Source: Mycobacterium bohemicum DSM 44277
Lineage (GTDB): Bacteria > Actinomycetota > Actinomycetes > Mycobacteriales > Mycobacteriaceae
Direction of reading: 5' to 3'
Length of the DNA: 64,000 bases
Assembly (NCBI RefSeq): GCF_001053185.1
Contig: NZ_CSTD01000001.1
Location: 186,001-250,000 of the forward strand
The notes below the pieces were generated by a model. The model was given only the letters and a program-made list of their open reading frames with translations. It was not told the DNA's origin and ran no database searches. Position numbers and translations under genes: made by a program. This document shows positions 43,246 to 51,708 of this stretch, piece by piece. The first letter of the stretch is position 1, and every line of letters starts with the position of its first letter.

Positions 43246-44099
43246 CGGGTTTCGCCCAGCAGCCGCAGCGGGTGCAGCCCGTCGACCGCGCCGACGAACG
43301 GCGGGTGGATGCTGTAGCCGATCATGCGTTGGAGGTCGTCGGAGACCGTCCGCGCCATCTCGCGCGGGATCGAGAGCGTGAAGGCCTCCATCGGCCGCAG
43401 CCACGGTTGGCAGTACTGGGCGGTGACGGCCAGCCGCGCGTGGCCGGTCGTGTTGGCGCCGCCGCCGTGCCAGAGAGTCCCGACGAAAAAGACGCAGGAT
43501 CCGGCGGGCATCACGACGGGCAGCACGCGATCCTCCGGCCCGGGCGGGCGCCTGCCCCAGCGGTGGCTGCCGGGGTACAGCACCGTGGCGCCGTTGTCGG
43601 GGGTGAAGTCGTCGATCGCCCAGATCGTCGCGGCGGCCAGCGGGTCCCGCGGCCGCGGAATCGGGTAGAAGCCGTCGTCGTGGTGGGGCAGCTGTGCGGA
43701 CTCGCCGGGCTGAATGTTGATGGCCTGCAACGCCGAAAGCAGGTAGTTGGGCATCAGGAGGCGGTCGAGCACCGCCAGCACCCGCGGGTGATCGGCGAGC
43801 CGATCGCACACGCGCGTCCTGCTCAGCACGCTGTAGATGCGCTGAGTGCGCCGTCCCTCAAAGGAATTGCGTCCGGTGGGGCCCAGCCAGGGGGCGACGA
43901 CGTCACGAATCCGCTGGCACTCGTCGGCGTCGAGCAGGTTCTCCCAGATGACGTAGCCGTCGCGGTCGAGGGCTGCCATGTCGGCGTCGACCAGCGCGGG
44001 ATCCACCGAGGCGCCGCCGCTCGGGGTCCACTTGTGCCGGCCGGCGAGGTCGCCCCTGAGGTCGGCCAGCGTGGTGACCGGGTCGTCGTTGATGCTCAT
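43242..44099 (-). CDS. phytanoyl-CoA dioxygenase (PhyH) family protein
   Basis: The 285-aa protein is a 2-oxoglutarate and Fe(II)-dependent dioxygenase. The facial triad is visible as the HxD in LPHHDDGFYPIP and the distal histidine in FVGTLWHGGGANTTGHAR; the arginine of the last motif (about 10 residues on) should bind 2-oxoglutarate. I chose ATG 44099 (MSINDDPVTTLADLR); upstream in-frame sequence is arginine-rich. The stop overlaps the start of the FAD-dehydrogenase gene. It may hydroxylate a fatty acid or acyl-CoA at C2. Substrate is inferred only. Confidence 0.82.
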   Translation of the reverse strand: MSINDDPVTTLADLRGDLAGRHKWTPSGGASVDPALVDADMAALDRDGYVIWENLLDADECQRIRDVVAPWLGPTGRNSFEGRRTQRIYSVLSRTRVCDRLADHPRVLAVLDRLLMPNYLLSALQAINIQPGESAQLPHHDDGFYPIPRPRDPLAAATIWAIDDFTPDNGATVLYPGSHRWGRRPPGPEDRVLPVVMPAGSCVFFVGTLWHGGGANTTGHARLAVTAQYCQPWLRPMEAFTLSIPREMARTVSDDLQRMIGYSIHPPFVGAVDGLHPLRLLGETR

Positions 44100-44202
44100 A
44101 CACCCGACCCTGGACTGCATGTGACCGCGGGTCAAGCGCGTCTTCAGGCCACGGATGTCTCCACCTCGGCGGGCCGCAGCATCCGCCCGCCGCGGCGTCC
44201 GT

Positions 44203-44619
44203 TCATTTTGCTTTGCAGCGCGACACTGGCGCGGCATGACTGACGAGCCCGATCGCTCCGCCGAGGATGGGCCAGATCGGCCAGAAGTAGGTGGCGCCGG
44301 TCGTCAGCGCCACGGCGGCCCAGACGCTGAGCACGACGGCGACCATGGCCAGGTAGCCGCCGAGGTGGATGCGGACCGCGCGGCGAGCGGCGGCCATCCG
44401 GGCGGCGTGCCGGCGGGGATCGTCTCGCCGGATGCGATCGAGCGGCAGATCGGCGAGGAACTCGTGCAGCTGGTGTGACGTCTGTGCCTGCATGACTGCC
44501 CGCAGCCGCTGGTCGTACTCGTCCAGCGGCAGATAGCCCTGGGCGAGCGCCTGGCCGAGCAGGTCGGCCGTCTTCTCCCGGTCGCGGTCACCGGCGAGCA
44601 ATGTGGTGGTGTCTGGCAT
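44203..44619 (-). CDS. DUF1707 and two-helix membrane protein
   Basis: The 138-aa product has an N-terminal DUF1707 (SHOCT-like) domain, recognisable by LLAGDRDREKTADLLGQALAQGYLPLDEYDQRL, and two C-terminal membrane helices (YLAMVAVVLSVWAAVAL, TYFWPIWPILGGAIGL). DUF1707 proteins are widespread in actinobacteria, often near cell-envelope or stress genes; function is unknown. ATG 44619 is preceded by GGGGGCCC. It is divergent from the TetR gene across 63 bp that contain a strong palindrome, so it is probably repressed by that regulator. Confidence 0.85.
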   Translation of the reverse strand: MPDTTTLLAGDRDREKTADLLGQALAQGYLPLDEYDQRLRAVMQAQTSHQLHEFLADLPLDRIRRDDPRRHAARMAAARRAVRIHLGGYLAMVAVVLSVWAAVALTTGATYFWPIWPILGGAIGLVSHAAPVSRCKAK

Positions 44620-44648
44620 TTCGGGCCCCCTTTGCGCGATGTGAATAC

Positions 44649-44674
44649 CATTAACATAGAACGGAATGTTAATG
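44649..44674. promoter_or_regulatory. TetR-type operator palindrome
   Basis: Perfect 9-bp arms CATTAACAT (44649-44657) and ATGTTAATG (44666-44674) surround an 8-bp spacer. The palindrome fills the 63-bp gap between the DUF1707 gene and the divergent TetR gene and ends 8 bp before the tetR ATG, so binding would block both. Confidence 0.8.
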
Positions 44675-44682
44675 TCGTCAAC

Positions 44683-45291
44683 ATGGCAGCGCAGCGATCC
44701 GGCGCGAAGCGCCGTGACAGCTATCACCACGGCGATCTCAAGCGTGCGCTGACCCGCGCCGCGCTGTCACTGGTGGCCGAGAAGGGACCGAGGGGATTCA
44801 CCCTCACCGAGGCGGCGCGGCGGGCCGGGGTCAGCGCGGCGGCCCCCTACCGGCACTTCGCCGACAAGGCCGAGCTGCTGGCCGCCGTTGCCGAGCAAGG
44901 TTTCCGCGACCTGCATACGGACCTGGCGGCGGCCGCCGCCCGCGAGTCGGATCCGAGGCGGCGGGTGATCGAGCTGGGTCGCAGCTACGTGCGGTGGGCC
45001 GTCACCCATCCCGACCACTATCAGGTGATGTTCGGTGGGGAGTCGCTCAAGGCAGAGCACCCGAGCCTGGCGGCGGTCGCCGAGCGGGCGTTCGGCGACC
45101 TGCTCGGCGCGATCACCGCTTGCCAGGAGGCGGGGATCATCGGCGGGAGCGACGCCCTGGCGATCGCCGGGCCCCTCTGGTCGCTGGTGCACGGCGCAGC
45201 GTCGCTGGCCATCGGCGGTGACCTTCGGGCGGTCGGCATCAAGGGTGCTCCAGAGGACTTGGTGGAGGGCGTTGTGGCGCAACTGCTTTAA
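44683..45291 (+). CDS. TetR/AcrR-family transcriptional regulator
   Basis: The 202-aa regulator has a TetR helix-turn-helix (ALTRAALSLVAEKGPRGFTLTEAARRAGVSAAAPYRHFADKAELL, about 20-64) and a TetR_C_13-type ligand domain (SYVRWAVTHPDHYQVMFGGE). The ATG at 44683 (MAAQRSGAKRRDSYHHGDLK) is used. The gap with the divergent DUF1707 gene carries a perfect 26-bp palindrome, so autoregulation and control of the DUF1707 gene are likely. The ligand is unknown. Confidence 0.88.
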   Translation: MAAQRSGAKRRDSYHHGDLKRALTRAALSLVAEKGPRGFTLTEAARRAGVSAAAPYRHFADKAELLAAVAEQGFRDLHTDLAAAAARESDPRRRVIELGRSYVRWAVTHPDHYQVMFGGESLKAEHPSLAAVAERAFGDLLGAITACQEAGIIGGSDALAIAGPLWSLVHGAASLAIGGDLRAVGIKGAPEDLVEGVVAQLL

Positions 45292-45330
45292 GCAATTGGG
45301 CTCACCACCGCTTGCGGGTTTGCATCGTAG

Positions 45331-45346
45331 CGTGGACGCGTCCACG
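45331..45346. promoter_or_regulatory. 16-bp perfect palindrome upstream of DUF2252 gene
   Basis: CGTGGACG and CGTCCACG abut to form a spacerless 16-bp palindrome, 65 bp before the DUF2252 start. It is a plausible repressor site, but no cognate regulator is identified. Confidence 0.5.
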
Positions 45347-45411
45347 AGGACCGACTCGAACCAGCGCGTCGTCGATGAACGGTCACGGGCCGGGAGGGCT
45401 ATCCTGCGCTG

Positions 45412-46815
45412 ATGCCGGGTGTGAGCAGGCCGCTTCGGGAGCGGCTGATCGATTTCGAAGATGTCGAGAAAGACCGAGCCCGGGGACGCGCCCAGCGCGA
45501 CGTGGCACCCCGACGGAGCCTGGCCCGGTTGGTCCCGTCGAGTCGCGGCGCGACGGAGATCCTCGTCGAGCAGAACCGCGACCGGGTGCCCGAGCTTGTC
45601 CCGCTGCGCTTTGCCCGCATGCTGATGGACCCGTTCTCGTTCTATCGCGGGTCGGCTGCGGTGATGGCCGCCGACCTGGCCGCCGGCCCATCCAGTGGCG
45701 TGGAGGTAATGTGCGGCGGCGACGCGCACCTGTCGAATTTCGGCGTCTACGCCGCCCCGCAGCGCAGTCTTGTGTTCGACCTCAACGACTTTGACGAGGC
45801 GGCGGTCGCGCCAGCGGAGTGGGACCTCAAACGCCTGATCACCAGCGCAATCGTGGGCGGACGCCACGCCGGCTATCCCGAGAAGACGATCCGCGGGATC
45901 GCCGCCGAAGCGGTGCGCCAGTACCGCGACGGGCTCGACGCCATGCTCGAGATGGACGTGCTGGGCCGGTACTACCTCCGACTGGAGCCGCAGCGCTACG
46001 CCAAGCGGGTCTCCAAAGGCTTCGCGGACACAATCGCCAAAACCGCGCGCACCGCGCGCAGGAAGACGTCGGCTCGGGTGTTCGCCCGCATCATGAAGGC
46101 CGGACCCGACGGCCGGTTGCGGCTCAGGGAGAACCCGCCCATCCTGGAACATCTGGCCGTCCCCGACGAAACCGTTCTGGCCGACGCCTTCGCCGAATAC
46201 CTCACCAGCGTGCCGGCCGACGTGGCGGTGCTGCTGTCGCACTTTCAATTGACCGACATCGCCCGGCGTGTGGTCGGAGTGGGCAGCGTGGGCACCCGCT
46301 GCTACCTGCTGATCCTCACCGGCCCCGACGGCGCTCCCCTCATCCTTCAGGTCAAAGAGGCCACCAGGTCGGTGCTCGAGGAGTACGGACACCGCCGGCA
46401 GCCAGAGCCTCTGGCCGCCGCCGAAATGGCGCTGGGACACGGACTTCGGGTCGTCGAAGGGCAACGCATCCTGCAGGCGATGTCCGACGTCTTTCTGGGA
46501 ACCGTGCGCATCGACGGCCGCGACTATTATGTCCGGCAGTTCCAGGACATGAAGGGCAGCGTAGAGACCGAAGGCATGTCGCCGAACGTCTTCCGCCAGT
46601 ATGCCGGGGCGTGCGCGTTGTCATTGGCGCGCGCGCACGCACAGAGTGTCAACGCCTCGATGCTGCGGGGCTACGTCGGCAGCGGTGACGCGGTGAGCGC
46701 TGCGGTGCTGGACTGGTCATCCGCCTACGCCGAAAAGACGCTCGACGACTTCCGTCGGCTCGAGGCCGCGGCGAGAGCCGGCCAGATCCCGGTGGCCGAT
46801 GACCCGCTCCGATGA
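45412..46815 (+). CDS. DUF2252 family protein
   Basis: The 467-aa protein belongs to DUF2252 (COG4320), which has a kinase-like (aminoglycoside phosphotransferase-related) fold. Motifs are FARMLMDPFSFYRGSAAVMA, CGGDAHLSNFGVYAAPQR (the brenner-like GDxHxxN segment), VFDLNDFDEAAVAPAEWDLKR, and RDYYVRQFQDMKGSVETEG. The function is unknown. It starts at ATG 45412. Its 3' end is duplicated as a degraded fragment at 51484-51627, on the far side of the mmpL-mmpS-tetR block. A half-copy of the palindromic element follows the stop. Confidence 0.85.
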   Translation: MPGVSRPLRERLIDFEDVEKDRARGRAQRDVAPRRSLARLVPSSRGATEILVEQNRDRVPELVPLRFARMLMDPFSFYRGSAAVMAADLAAGPSSGVEVMCGGDAHLSNFGVYAAPQRSLVFDLNDFDEAAVAPAEWDLKRLITSAIVGGRHAGYPEKTIRGIAAEAVRQYRDGLDAMLEMDVLGRYYLRLEPQRYAKRVSKGFADTIAKTARTARRKTSARVFARIMKAGPDGRLRLRENPPILEHLAVPDETVLADAFAEYLTSVPADVAVLLSHFQLTDIARRVVGVGSVGTRCYLLILTGPDGAPLILQVKEATRSVLEEYGHRRQPEPLAAAEMALGHGLRVVEGQRILQAMSDVFLGTVRIDGRDYYVRQFQDMKGSVETEGMSPNVFRQYAGACALSLARAHAQSVNASMLRGYVGSGDAVSAAVLDWSSAYAEKTLDDFRRLEAAARAGQIPVADDPLR

Positions 46816-46885
46816 CGCGGCGATCCGGCGGACGACGTTGCGGCGCAGCCGTTTTGAGGGCTAGTCCCAGCAGTCACAGAATCTG
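46741..46885 (+). repeat. direct repeat 1: DUF2252 gene 3' end plus flank
   Basis: This segment covers the last 24 codons of the DUF2252 gene and about 70 bp of flank. It is repeated, with a few substitutions and a 1-nt indel, in the same orientation at 51484-51627. Shared landmarks include GCCGGCCAGATCCCGGTGGC and GTTGCGGCGCAGCCGTTTTG. The two copies bracket mmpL-mmpS-tetR. Confidence 0.8.
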
Positions 46886-46920
46886 GGGGATGTGCCGATG
46901 TGCCCGCCTTGTAGCGACAA
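46861..46920. repeat. palindromic repeat element, partial copy D
   Basis: CTAGTCCCAGCAGTCACA, then TGCCCGCCTTGTAGCGACAA, matches the left flank and left arm of copy C (23712-23772) with two changes in the arm. The right arm is missing. It follows the DUF2252 stop just as copy C follows the LpqH-like stop. Confidence 0.7.
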
Positions 46921-47013
46921 TATGATGGGCCGCGCTGCGAAGTAGTCGTCCGCCCCGAGGCCGAGTCGCCGTTCTTCGCGCCGGCGCGGGCCAAGCCCGA
47001 GCGCCGCATAAGA

Positions 47014-49941
47014 TCAGCGCGGCTGTATCACGCCCGCCGGCTGCTCCTCGACGTTGTTGAGGATCAGCTCGCGCACGGCGGGACGCGGTCCGTACGGTCG
47101 CAGCATGGTGCTGGCCGGCCGCGGGCGCACGTGCTGCGGCCACCAGAACCAGCGCCCGAGCAAGGTGGCCAGTGACGGCGTCATGAACGACCGCACGATC
47201 AAGGTGTCGAACAACAGGCCCAGCGCGATCGTCGTACCCACCTGGGCCATCACCAGCAGCGGGCTGAACATGAACGTGGCCATCGTCGCGGCGAACACCA
47301 GACCGGCGGAGGTCACCACCGAGCCCGAACCGGCCATCGCGCGGATCGTCCCCGTCTTGAGCCCGGCGTGGATTTCCTCCTTGAACCGCGATATGAGCAG
47401 CAGGTTGTAGTCCGAGCCGACCGCCAGCAGCAGGATGATCGCCATCGCCAGCACCATCCAGTGCAACTTCAAGCCCAGGATGTACTGCCATAGGAGCACG
47501 GAGAGTCCGAATGAGGCGCCCAGTGACAGCAACACCGTACCGACGATCACAACGGCCGCCACGGCGCTTCGGGTGATCACCAGCATGATGATGAAAATCA
47601 GTGTGGCCGCGGCAATTCCGGCGATCATCAGGTCGATGTTGGAGCCGTCGTGCATGTCCTTGTACGTCGCGGCGGTACCGCCGAGGTAGACCTTGGCGCC
47701 CTCCCAGGGCGTGCCCTTGATCGCCTCGTGCACGGCCTGCTTGATCGGTTCGATGTGGCTGATGCCTTCAGGGGTCGCCGGGTCGCCCTCATGGGAGATG
47801 ATCAGGCGGACGGCGTGCCCATCCGGCGAGATGAACTGTTTGAGACCGCGTGCGAAATCCGGGCTCTTGAACGCCTCGGGCGGAAGGTAGAACGTATCGT
47901 CATTTTTTGCTTTGTCGAATGCGTCGCCTTCGGCAGTGGCGTTGTCGGACTGCGCTTTCGCCTGCTCGTCAAGACCCATCGTGGTCGCGTAGTTCGACAT
48001 GATGGTGTCGAGGTTGCGCTGCTGACTCTCGATCTGCGGCGGTATCAGCGCCACCAGTTTTGGCTGGATCCGATCCAACTTGTCCAGATTCGCGCTGAGG
48101 TCCACGATGTTCTGAGCCACCTGGTCGATGCCGTCGAGCGCGTTGAAGATCGACCGGATTGCCCAGCACGCCGGAATGTCGTAGCAGTGCCTCTCCCAGT
48201 AGAAGTAGCTGCGGATCGGCCGGAAGAAGTCGTCGAAGTTGGCGATGTCGTCGCGCAACGATTCGGTGATCTTCACGGTTTCCTTGGTGAGCCTGGTGGT
48301 TTCGTGCGTGGTGTTGCTGAGATCCTGGGTCACCCGCATCTGCTCATGCAGCGTTGCCATCGTCTTGCGCAGCTCGTCCGCCTGCTTGAGCAGGTTTGCC
48401 GCCTGCTCGTCCTGATAGTGCTGGGTCTGGATCCGCCCTGCGGCTTGCGCACTCATCTGGAAACCGAGGGTGCTGTGGTCGAGCGGCGTGCCCAACGGCC
48501 GGGTGATGGTCTGCACCCGGCCGATACCGGGAATGTGGAAGACCGCCTTGGCGACCTTGTCCAGGACCAGGAAATCGGCCGGGTTACGCAGGTCGTGATC
48601 GGTCTCGATCATCAACAGCTCAGGATTGAGCCGAGCCTGGTCGAAGTGGCGGTCCGCGGCGGCATAACCGACATTGGCCGGGGTGTCAGCCGGCAGGAAG
48701 TGGCGGTTGTCGTAGTCGGTCTTGTAGCCGGGCAGGGCGAGCAGACCAACCAATGCGACCCCGATGGTCACCGCGAGAACCGGTGCGGGCCAGCGCACGA
48801 CCGCGGTGCCGATGCGACGCCAGCCCCGGGTCTGCAGCTTTCGCTTCGGGTCGAGCAGCTTGAAGAAGCTGGCCACCGTGAGCACGGCCGGGCCCAGCGT
48901 CAACGCCGCGAGGACCGCGACCAGCATGCCGACGGCACACGGCACCCCCAGCGACTCGAAGTACGGCAGCCGGCAGAAGCTCAGGCAGTACATCGCGCCG
49001 GCGATGGTCAGCCCCGACCCCAGCACGACATGCGCCGTGCTGTGAAACATGGTGTAAAACGCTTGTTCGCGGCTCTCGCCCAGACCGCGCGCCTCGTGGT
49101 AGCGGCCGACCACGAAGATCGCGTAATCCGTCCCGGCGGCGATCGCCATCAGCACCAGCATGTTGTTGGCGAACGTGGAAAGCCCCATGACGCCGTAGTT
49201 ACCGAGCGTCGCGACGACGCCTCGAGCCGCGGCCAACTCGATGAACACCATCGCCAGCATGATCAGCATGGTGGTGACCGAGCGGTAGACGAACAGCAGC
49301 ATGACCACGATCACCAAAAAGGTGATGAGAGTGACGAGCATGACGCCCTTCTCACCCGCATGGGACTGATCGGCGAACAGCGGACCCGCACCGGTGACGT
49401 AGGCCTTGATCCCCGGCGGCGCGGGCACCGAGTCCACGATCTTGCGGAGGGCCAGGGCAGACTCGTTCGCCAACCCGCCGCCCATGTTGCCGGCGAGGTA
49501 GACCTGGACGTATGCGGCCTTTTGATCGTGGCTCTGGGAACCCGCCGCCGTCAACGGATCACTCCAGAAATCCTGCACGTGCTGAACGTGTTTCTTGTCC
49601 TGCTCGGCGCGCCTGACGATCTCGTCGTAGTAGCGGTGCGCCTCGGCCCCCAGTGGCTTGTCGCCCTCCAGCAAGATCATGGCCGAGTTGTCGGAGTTGA
49701 ACTCCTTGAACGTCGATCCGACCTTCATCATCGACTGAAAGGACGCCGCGGCAGTCGGACTCATCGACACCGAGTGGGTTTTGGCGACGACCTCCAGCTG
49801 TGGCGAGATGGTGTTGGTGACGAACACGATGCCCAGCCAGACCAGGACGATCGGCAGAGCGAGCCGATGGATCATCCGCGGCAGGAACGGCGGGATCAGC
49901 GGCTGATCGACGCGCGGCGGGGCCCCGCCCGGCTCGCTCAT
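47014..49941 (-). CDS. RND-family transporter MmpL (MmpL4/5 type)
   Basis: The 975-aa protein has 12 membrane helices in two repeats, with two large periplasmic domains. The proton-relay motifs are in the mycobacterial form: [18 protein letters not shown] in helix 4 and [17 protein letters not shown] in helix 10. The second periplasmic domain carries a long coiled-coil-like section ([18 protein letters not shown], about 500-560) typical of MmpL4/MmpL5-type exporters of siderophores or drugs. Its ATG overlaps the mmpS stop (ATGA). The substrate (siderophore, glycopeptidolipid or drug) is not decided by sequence. Confidence 0.93.
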   Translation of the reverse strand: MSEPGGAPPRVDQPLIPPFLPRMIHRLALPIVLVWLGIVFVTNTISPQLEVVAKTHSVSMSPTAAASFQSMMKVGSTFKEFNSDNSAMILLEGDKPLGAEAHRYYDEIVRRAEQDKKHVQHVQDFWSDPLTAAGSQSHDQKAAYVQVYLAGNMGGGLANESALALRKIVDSVPAPPGIKAYVTGAGPLFADQSHAGEKGVMLVTLITFLVIVVMLLFVYRSVTTMLIMLAMVFIELAAARGVVATLGNYGVMGLSTFANNMLVLMAIAAGTDYAIFVVGRYHEARGLGESREQAFYTMFHSTAHVVLGSGLTIAGAMYCLSFCRLPYFESLGVPCAVGMLVAVLAALTLGPAVLTVASFFKLLDPKRKLQTRGWRRIGTAVVRWPAPVLAVTIGVALVGLLALPGYKTDYDNRHFLPADTPANVGYAAADRHFDQARLNPELLMIETDHDLRNPADFLVLDKVAKAVFHIPGIGRVQTITRPLGTPLDHSTLGFQMSAQAAGRIQTQHYQDEQAANLLKQADELRKTMATLHEQMRVTQDLSNTTHETTRLTKETVKITESLRDDIANFDDFFRPIRSYFYWERHCYDIPACWAIRSIFNALDGIDQVAQNIVDLSANLDKLDRIQPKLVALIPPQIESQQRNLDTIMSNYATTMGLDEQAKAQSDNATAEGDAFDKAKNDDTFYLPPEAFKSPDFARGLKQFISPDGHAVRLIISHEGDPATPEGISHIEPIKQAVHEAIKGTPWEGAKVYLGGTAATYKDMHDGSNIDLMIAGIAAATLIFIIMLVITRSAVAAVVIVGTVLLSLGASFGLSVLLWQYILGLKLHWMVLAMAIILLLAVGSDYNLLLISRFKEEIHAGLKTGTIRAMAGSGSVVTSAGLVFAATMATFMFSPLLVMAQVGTTIALGLLFDTLIVRSFMTPSLATLLGRWFWWPQHVRPRPASTMLRPYGPRPAVRELILNNVEEQPAGVIQPR

Positions 49942-50486
49942 GCGGACTTGTCCAGGCAGTAGACGAAGGGGTTCACGGTCTCGTTGGGATCCGAGCGATT
50001 CGGAGCCTTGATGACGTCACCGCGCCCGTCGTGGTTGTTCACGACGAATTGGCAGGCGATCCAACTGCCGTCTCCCTGCGCCACCAGGTTTGCCGGGATG
50101 CCGGGCTTGGTTGAACTCAATACGTTGCTCCAAGGCAAGGGCACGTTCAGGGCCTGCTGCGGATGGGAGTTTTCGTCGAGGTAGTTGATGGTCGCCGTGC
50201 TGCCCGGTGAGCCCCAGACCTCGAGGGTGATCGTCTTGGCATTGAACTGGTCGAGGACCTCGCCCGAGGTGCCACCGCCGAACGAACCTTTGTGAACGCC
50301 GAAGACGCCGTGCAACCGGTATACGACGAATCCCGACACCGCGACGACAGCTGCGATCGTGAGCACCAACCAGAAACGCCCCAGAAACCCCTTTTTCGAA
50401 GCGCGCTGCGGGCCGACAGCGTTGTCCTCGCTGCCTGCGGAGCCCTGCTTCTTCAGCGGCTCGGTCCTTGCCTCAGTCGTAGTCAT
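49938..50486 (-). CDS. MmpS-family accessory protein
   Basis: The 182-aa protein has a cytoplasmic N-terminus of about 37 residues, one membrane helix ([21 protein letters not shown]) and a periplasmic beta-sandwich domain with [31 protein letters not shown] residues and a late cysteine pair (ACQFVV, VYCLD). MmpS proteins act with the adjacent MmpL as periplasmic adaptors for export. ATG 50486 is supported by the topology; its TGA overlaps the mmpL ATG. The cytoplasmic N-terminus is longer than in some MmpS4/5 proteins. Confidence 0.9.
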   Translation of the reverse strand: MTTTEARTEPLKKQGSAGSEDNAVGPQRASKKGFLGRFWLVLTIAAVVAVSGFVVYRLHGVFGVHKGSFGGGTSGEVLDQFNAKTITLEVWGSPGSTATINYLDENSHPQQALNVPLPWSNVLSSTKPGIPANLVAQGDGSWIACQFVVNNHDGRGDVIKAPNRSDPNETVNPFVYCLDKSA

Positions 50487-50712
50487 GGGCGCTTCAAGTC
50501 CTTCACCACGTGCGAAATATTAATTAGCCTATGTAACACCTTAGCTGTGGCCCTCAGTTTCTCGGTCGAATTGGCCACCCCAGTCCCCCTTCGACGGCCT
50601 TGCCTCACCCGCGCGCCGCTGCGGGGGTGGGTGTGTGGCGGCCCCGGACGCTCGGGACCGTCTTCACCGGTTGCAGTTCGCCAGGCCACAGCGCTCGGGC
50701 CTCCTGTCTGAG

Positions 50713-51381
50713 TCATGCCGACTCCGCAATGAGGCCGGCGCACGTGGCAGTCAGCAGGCGGGTCAGCGCCGACGCGAAGTCCAGATTCCACTCGGGCGGA
50801 ACCACTTCCGGCTCTTCGGCGTAGACGTCGGTCAGGTGCGCGGGTGGGTTCGCGACTTGCCAGAGCGTCGCCGCCAGCGAGTACGCCGCGAGCAGGATGT
50901 CGAGCGAACCCGATCGCCCGAGTTCGGGCAGCGCGCTCCCGATCGCATCGGCCAGGGAGAGGGTGGCCGCGGTGCTGATCCGCCTGACCGCGATGACCCG
51001 CTCGGGGTCCACCTCGTGTTCCAGGTGCAGGTGCAGGTTGGCCAGCAGGTCGCAGAACAACGGATCCTCGGCCAGGGCTTCGGCCAGCGTCTCGGCGATG
51101 CGCGAGGGCGACTTCACGCCTGGCTCGGCCAACTTCTCCGACACGGTGGTCGACCACCGCACCCAGCCTTCGGCGGACAGATGCAGCAGGACTTCCTTGT
51201 GCGAAGTGAAGTAGCGGCGCATCGCCGAGTAGTGAATTCCGGCGCGGGCGGCGACCGCGGTCAGGGTGACCGACGCGACGCCCGTTTCCATTGCCAGCGA
51301 GCGCGCGGCCTCCACAAGGGCCTCCGCACGTTGACGCTTTTCTTCCTCCGTGCGGGCGCGCTGGAACGTGAGTTGCGCCAT
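50713..51381 (-). CDS. TetR-family regulator upstream of mmpS-mmpL
   Basis: The 222-aa regulator has a TetR DNA-binding domain (EALVEAARSLAMETGVASVTLTAVAARAGIHYSAMRRYFTSHKEVLL, about 18-64) and a TetR_C ligand domain. ATG 51381 (MAQLTFQRARTEEEK) is chosen; longer in-frame starts would run through the operator-like repeat. It precedes mmpS-mmpL on the same strand by 226 bp. It is therefore the probable regulator of the export pair, as MmpR/Rv0678-type regulators are for other mmpS-mmpL pairs, though that protein is MarR-like. Confidence 0.85.
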   Translation of the reverse strand: MAQLTFQRARTEEEKRQRAEALVEAARSLAMETGVASVTLTAVAARAGIHYSAMRRYFTSHKEVLLHLSAEGWVRWSTTVSEKLAEPGVKSPSRIAETLAEALAEDPLFCDLLANLHLHLEHEVDPERVIAVRRISTAATLSLADAIGSALPELGRSGSLDILLAAYSLAATLWQVANPPAHLTDVYAEEPEVVPPEWNLDFASALTRLLTATCAGLIAESA

Positions 51382-51391
51382 CGGGCGAGCG

Positions 51392-51424
51392 TAACGCACA
51401 TTGTGTGATTTGTATAACGCACAT
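51392..51424. promoter_or_regulatory. direct-repeat operator candidate at tetR promoter
   Basis: TAACGCACAT occurs at 51392-51401 and 51415-51424, with 23-bp spacing and similar following bases (TGATTTGT and TGGTTTGT). It begins 11 bp upstream of the tetR ATG, fitting autoregulation. No clear copy is present before mmpS. Confidence 0.55.
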
Positions 51425-51483
51425 CGCGTGGTTTGTGAGCGGTCACCTACGCGTTGCTCTTCACCGCTCAGAGCCGCGCGTCT

Positions 51484-51627
51484 CTCGACGACTGCATCGG
51501 CTCGACGCCGCGGCGAAAGCCGGCCAGATCCCGGTGGCCGAAGACCCACTCCGATGGCCCAGCGATCTGGGGGGCGTTGCGGCGCAGCCGTTTTGCGGAC
51601 CGGTCCCAGTACTCACGGAACCTGAAG
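51484..51627 (+). pseudogene. direct repeat 2: duplicated DUF2252 3' end
   Basis: The segment codes, after a 1-nt slip, for RLDAAAKAGQIPVAEDPLR, matching the C-terminus RLEAAARAGQIPVADDPLR of the DUF2252 protein, and continues into the same 3' flank (GCGTTGCGGCGCAGCC, then GTCCCAGTACTCACGGAA). It lacks the rest of the gene and the original stop. With the copy at 46741-46885 it forms a direct repeat around mmpL-mmpS-tetR. Confidence 0.75.
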
Positions 51628-51708
51628 TCGCGGTGACGACAAAAGTCCCTAACGCCGGCAGTCGTGTCTCACTACCATCAGCGCAGGACTCACCGAGCAG
51701 GGACGGAA

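Noticed and set aside
47650..49962. A 770-codon plus-strand open frame opposite mmpL
   Set aside because: It is an antisense shadow of a GC-rich gene: its composition is Arg/His/Gly-rich with no domain, and the minus strand encodes an intact RND transporter with coupled mmpS.
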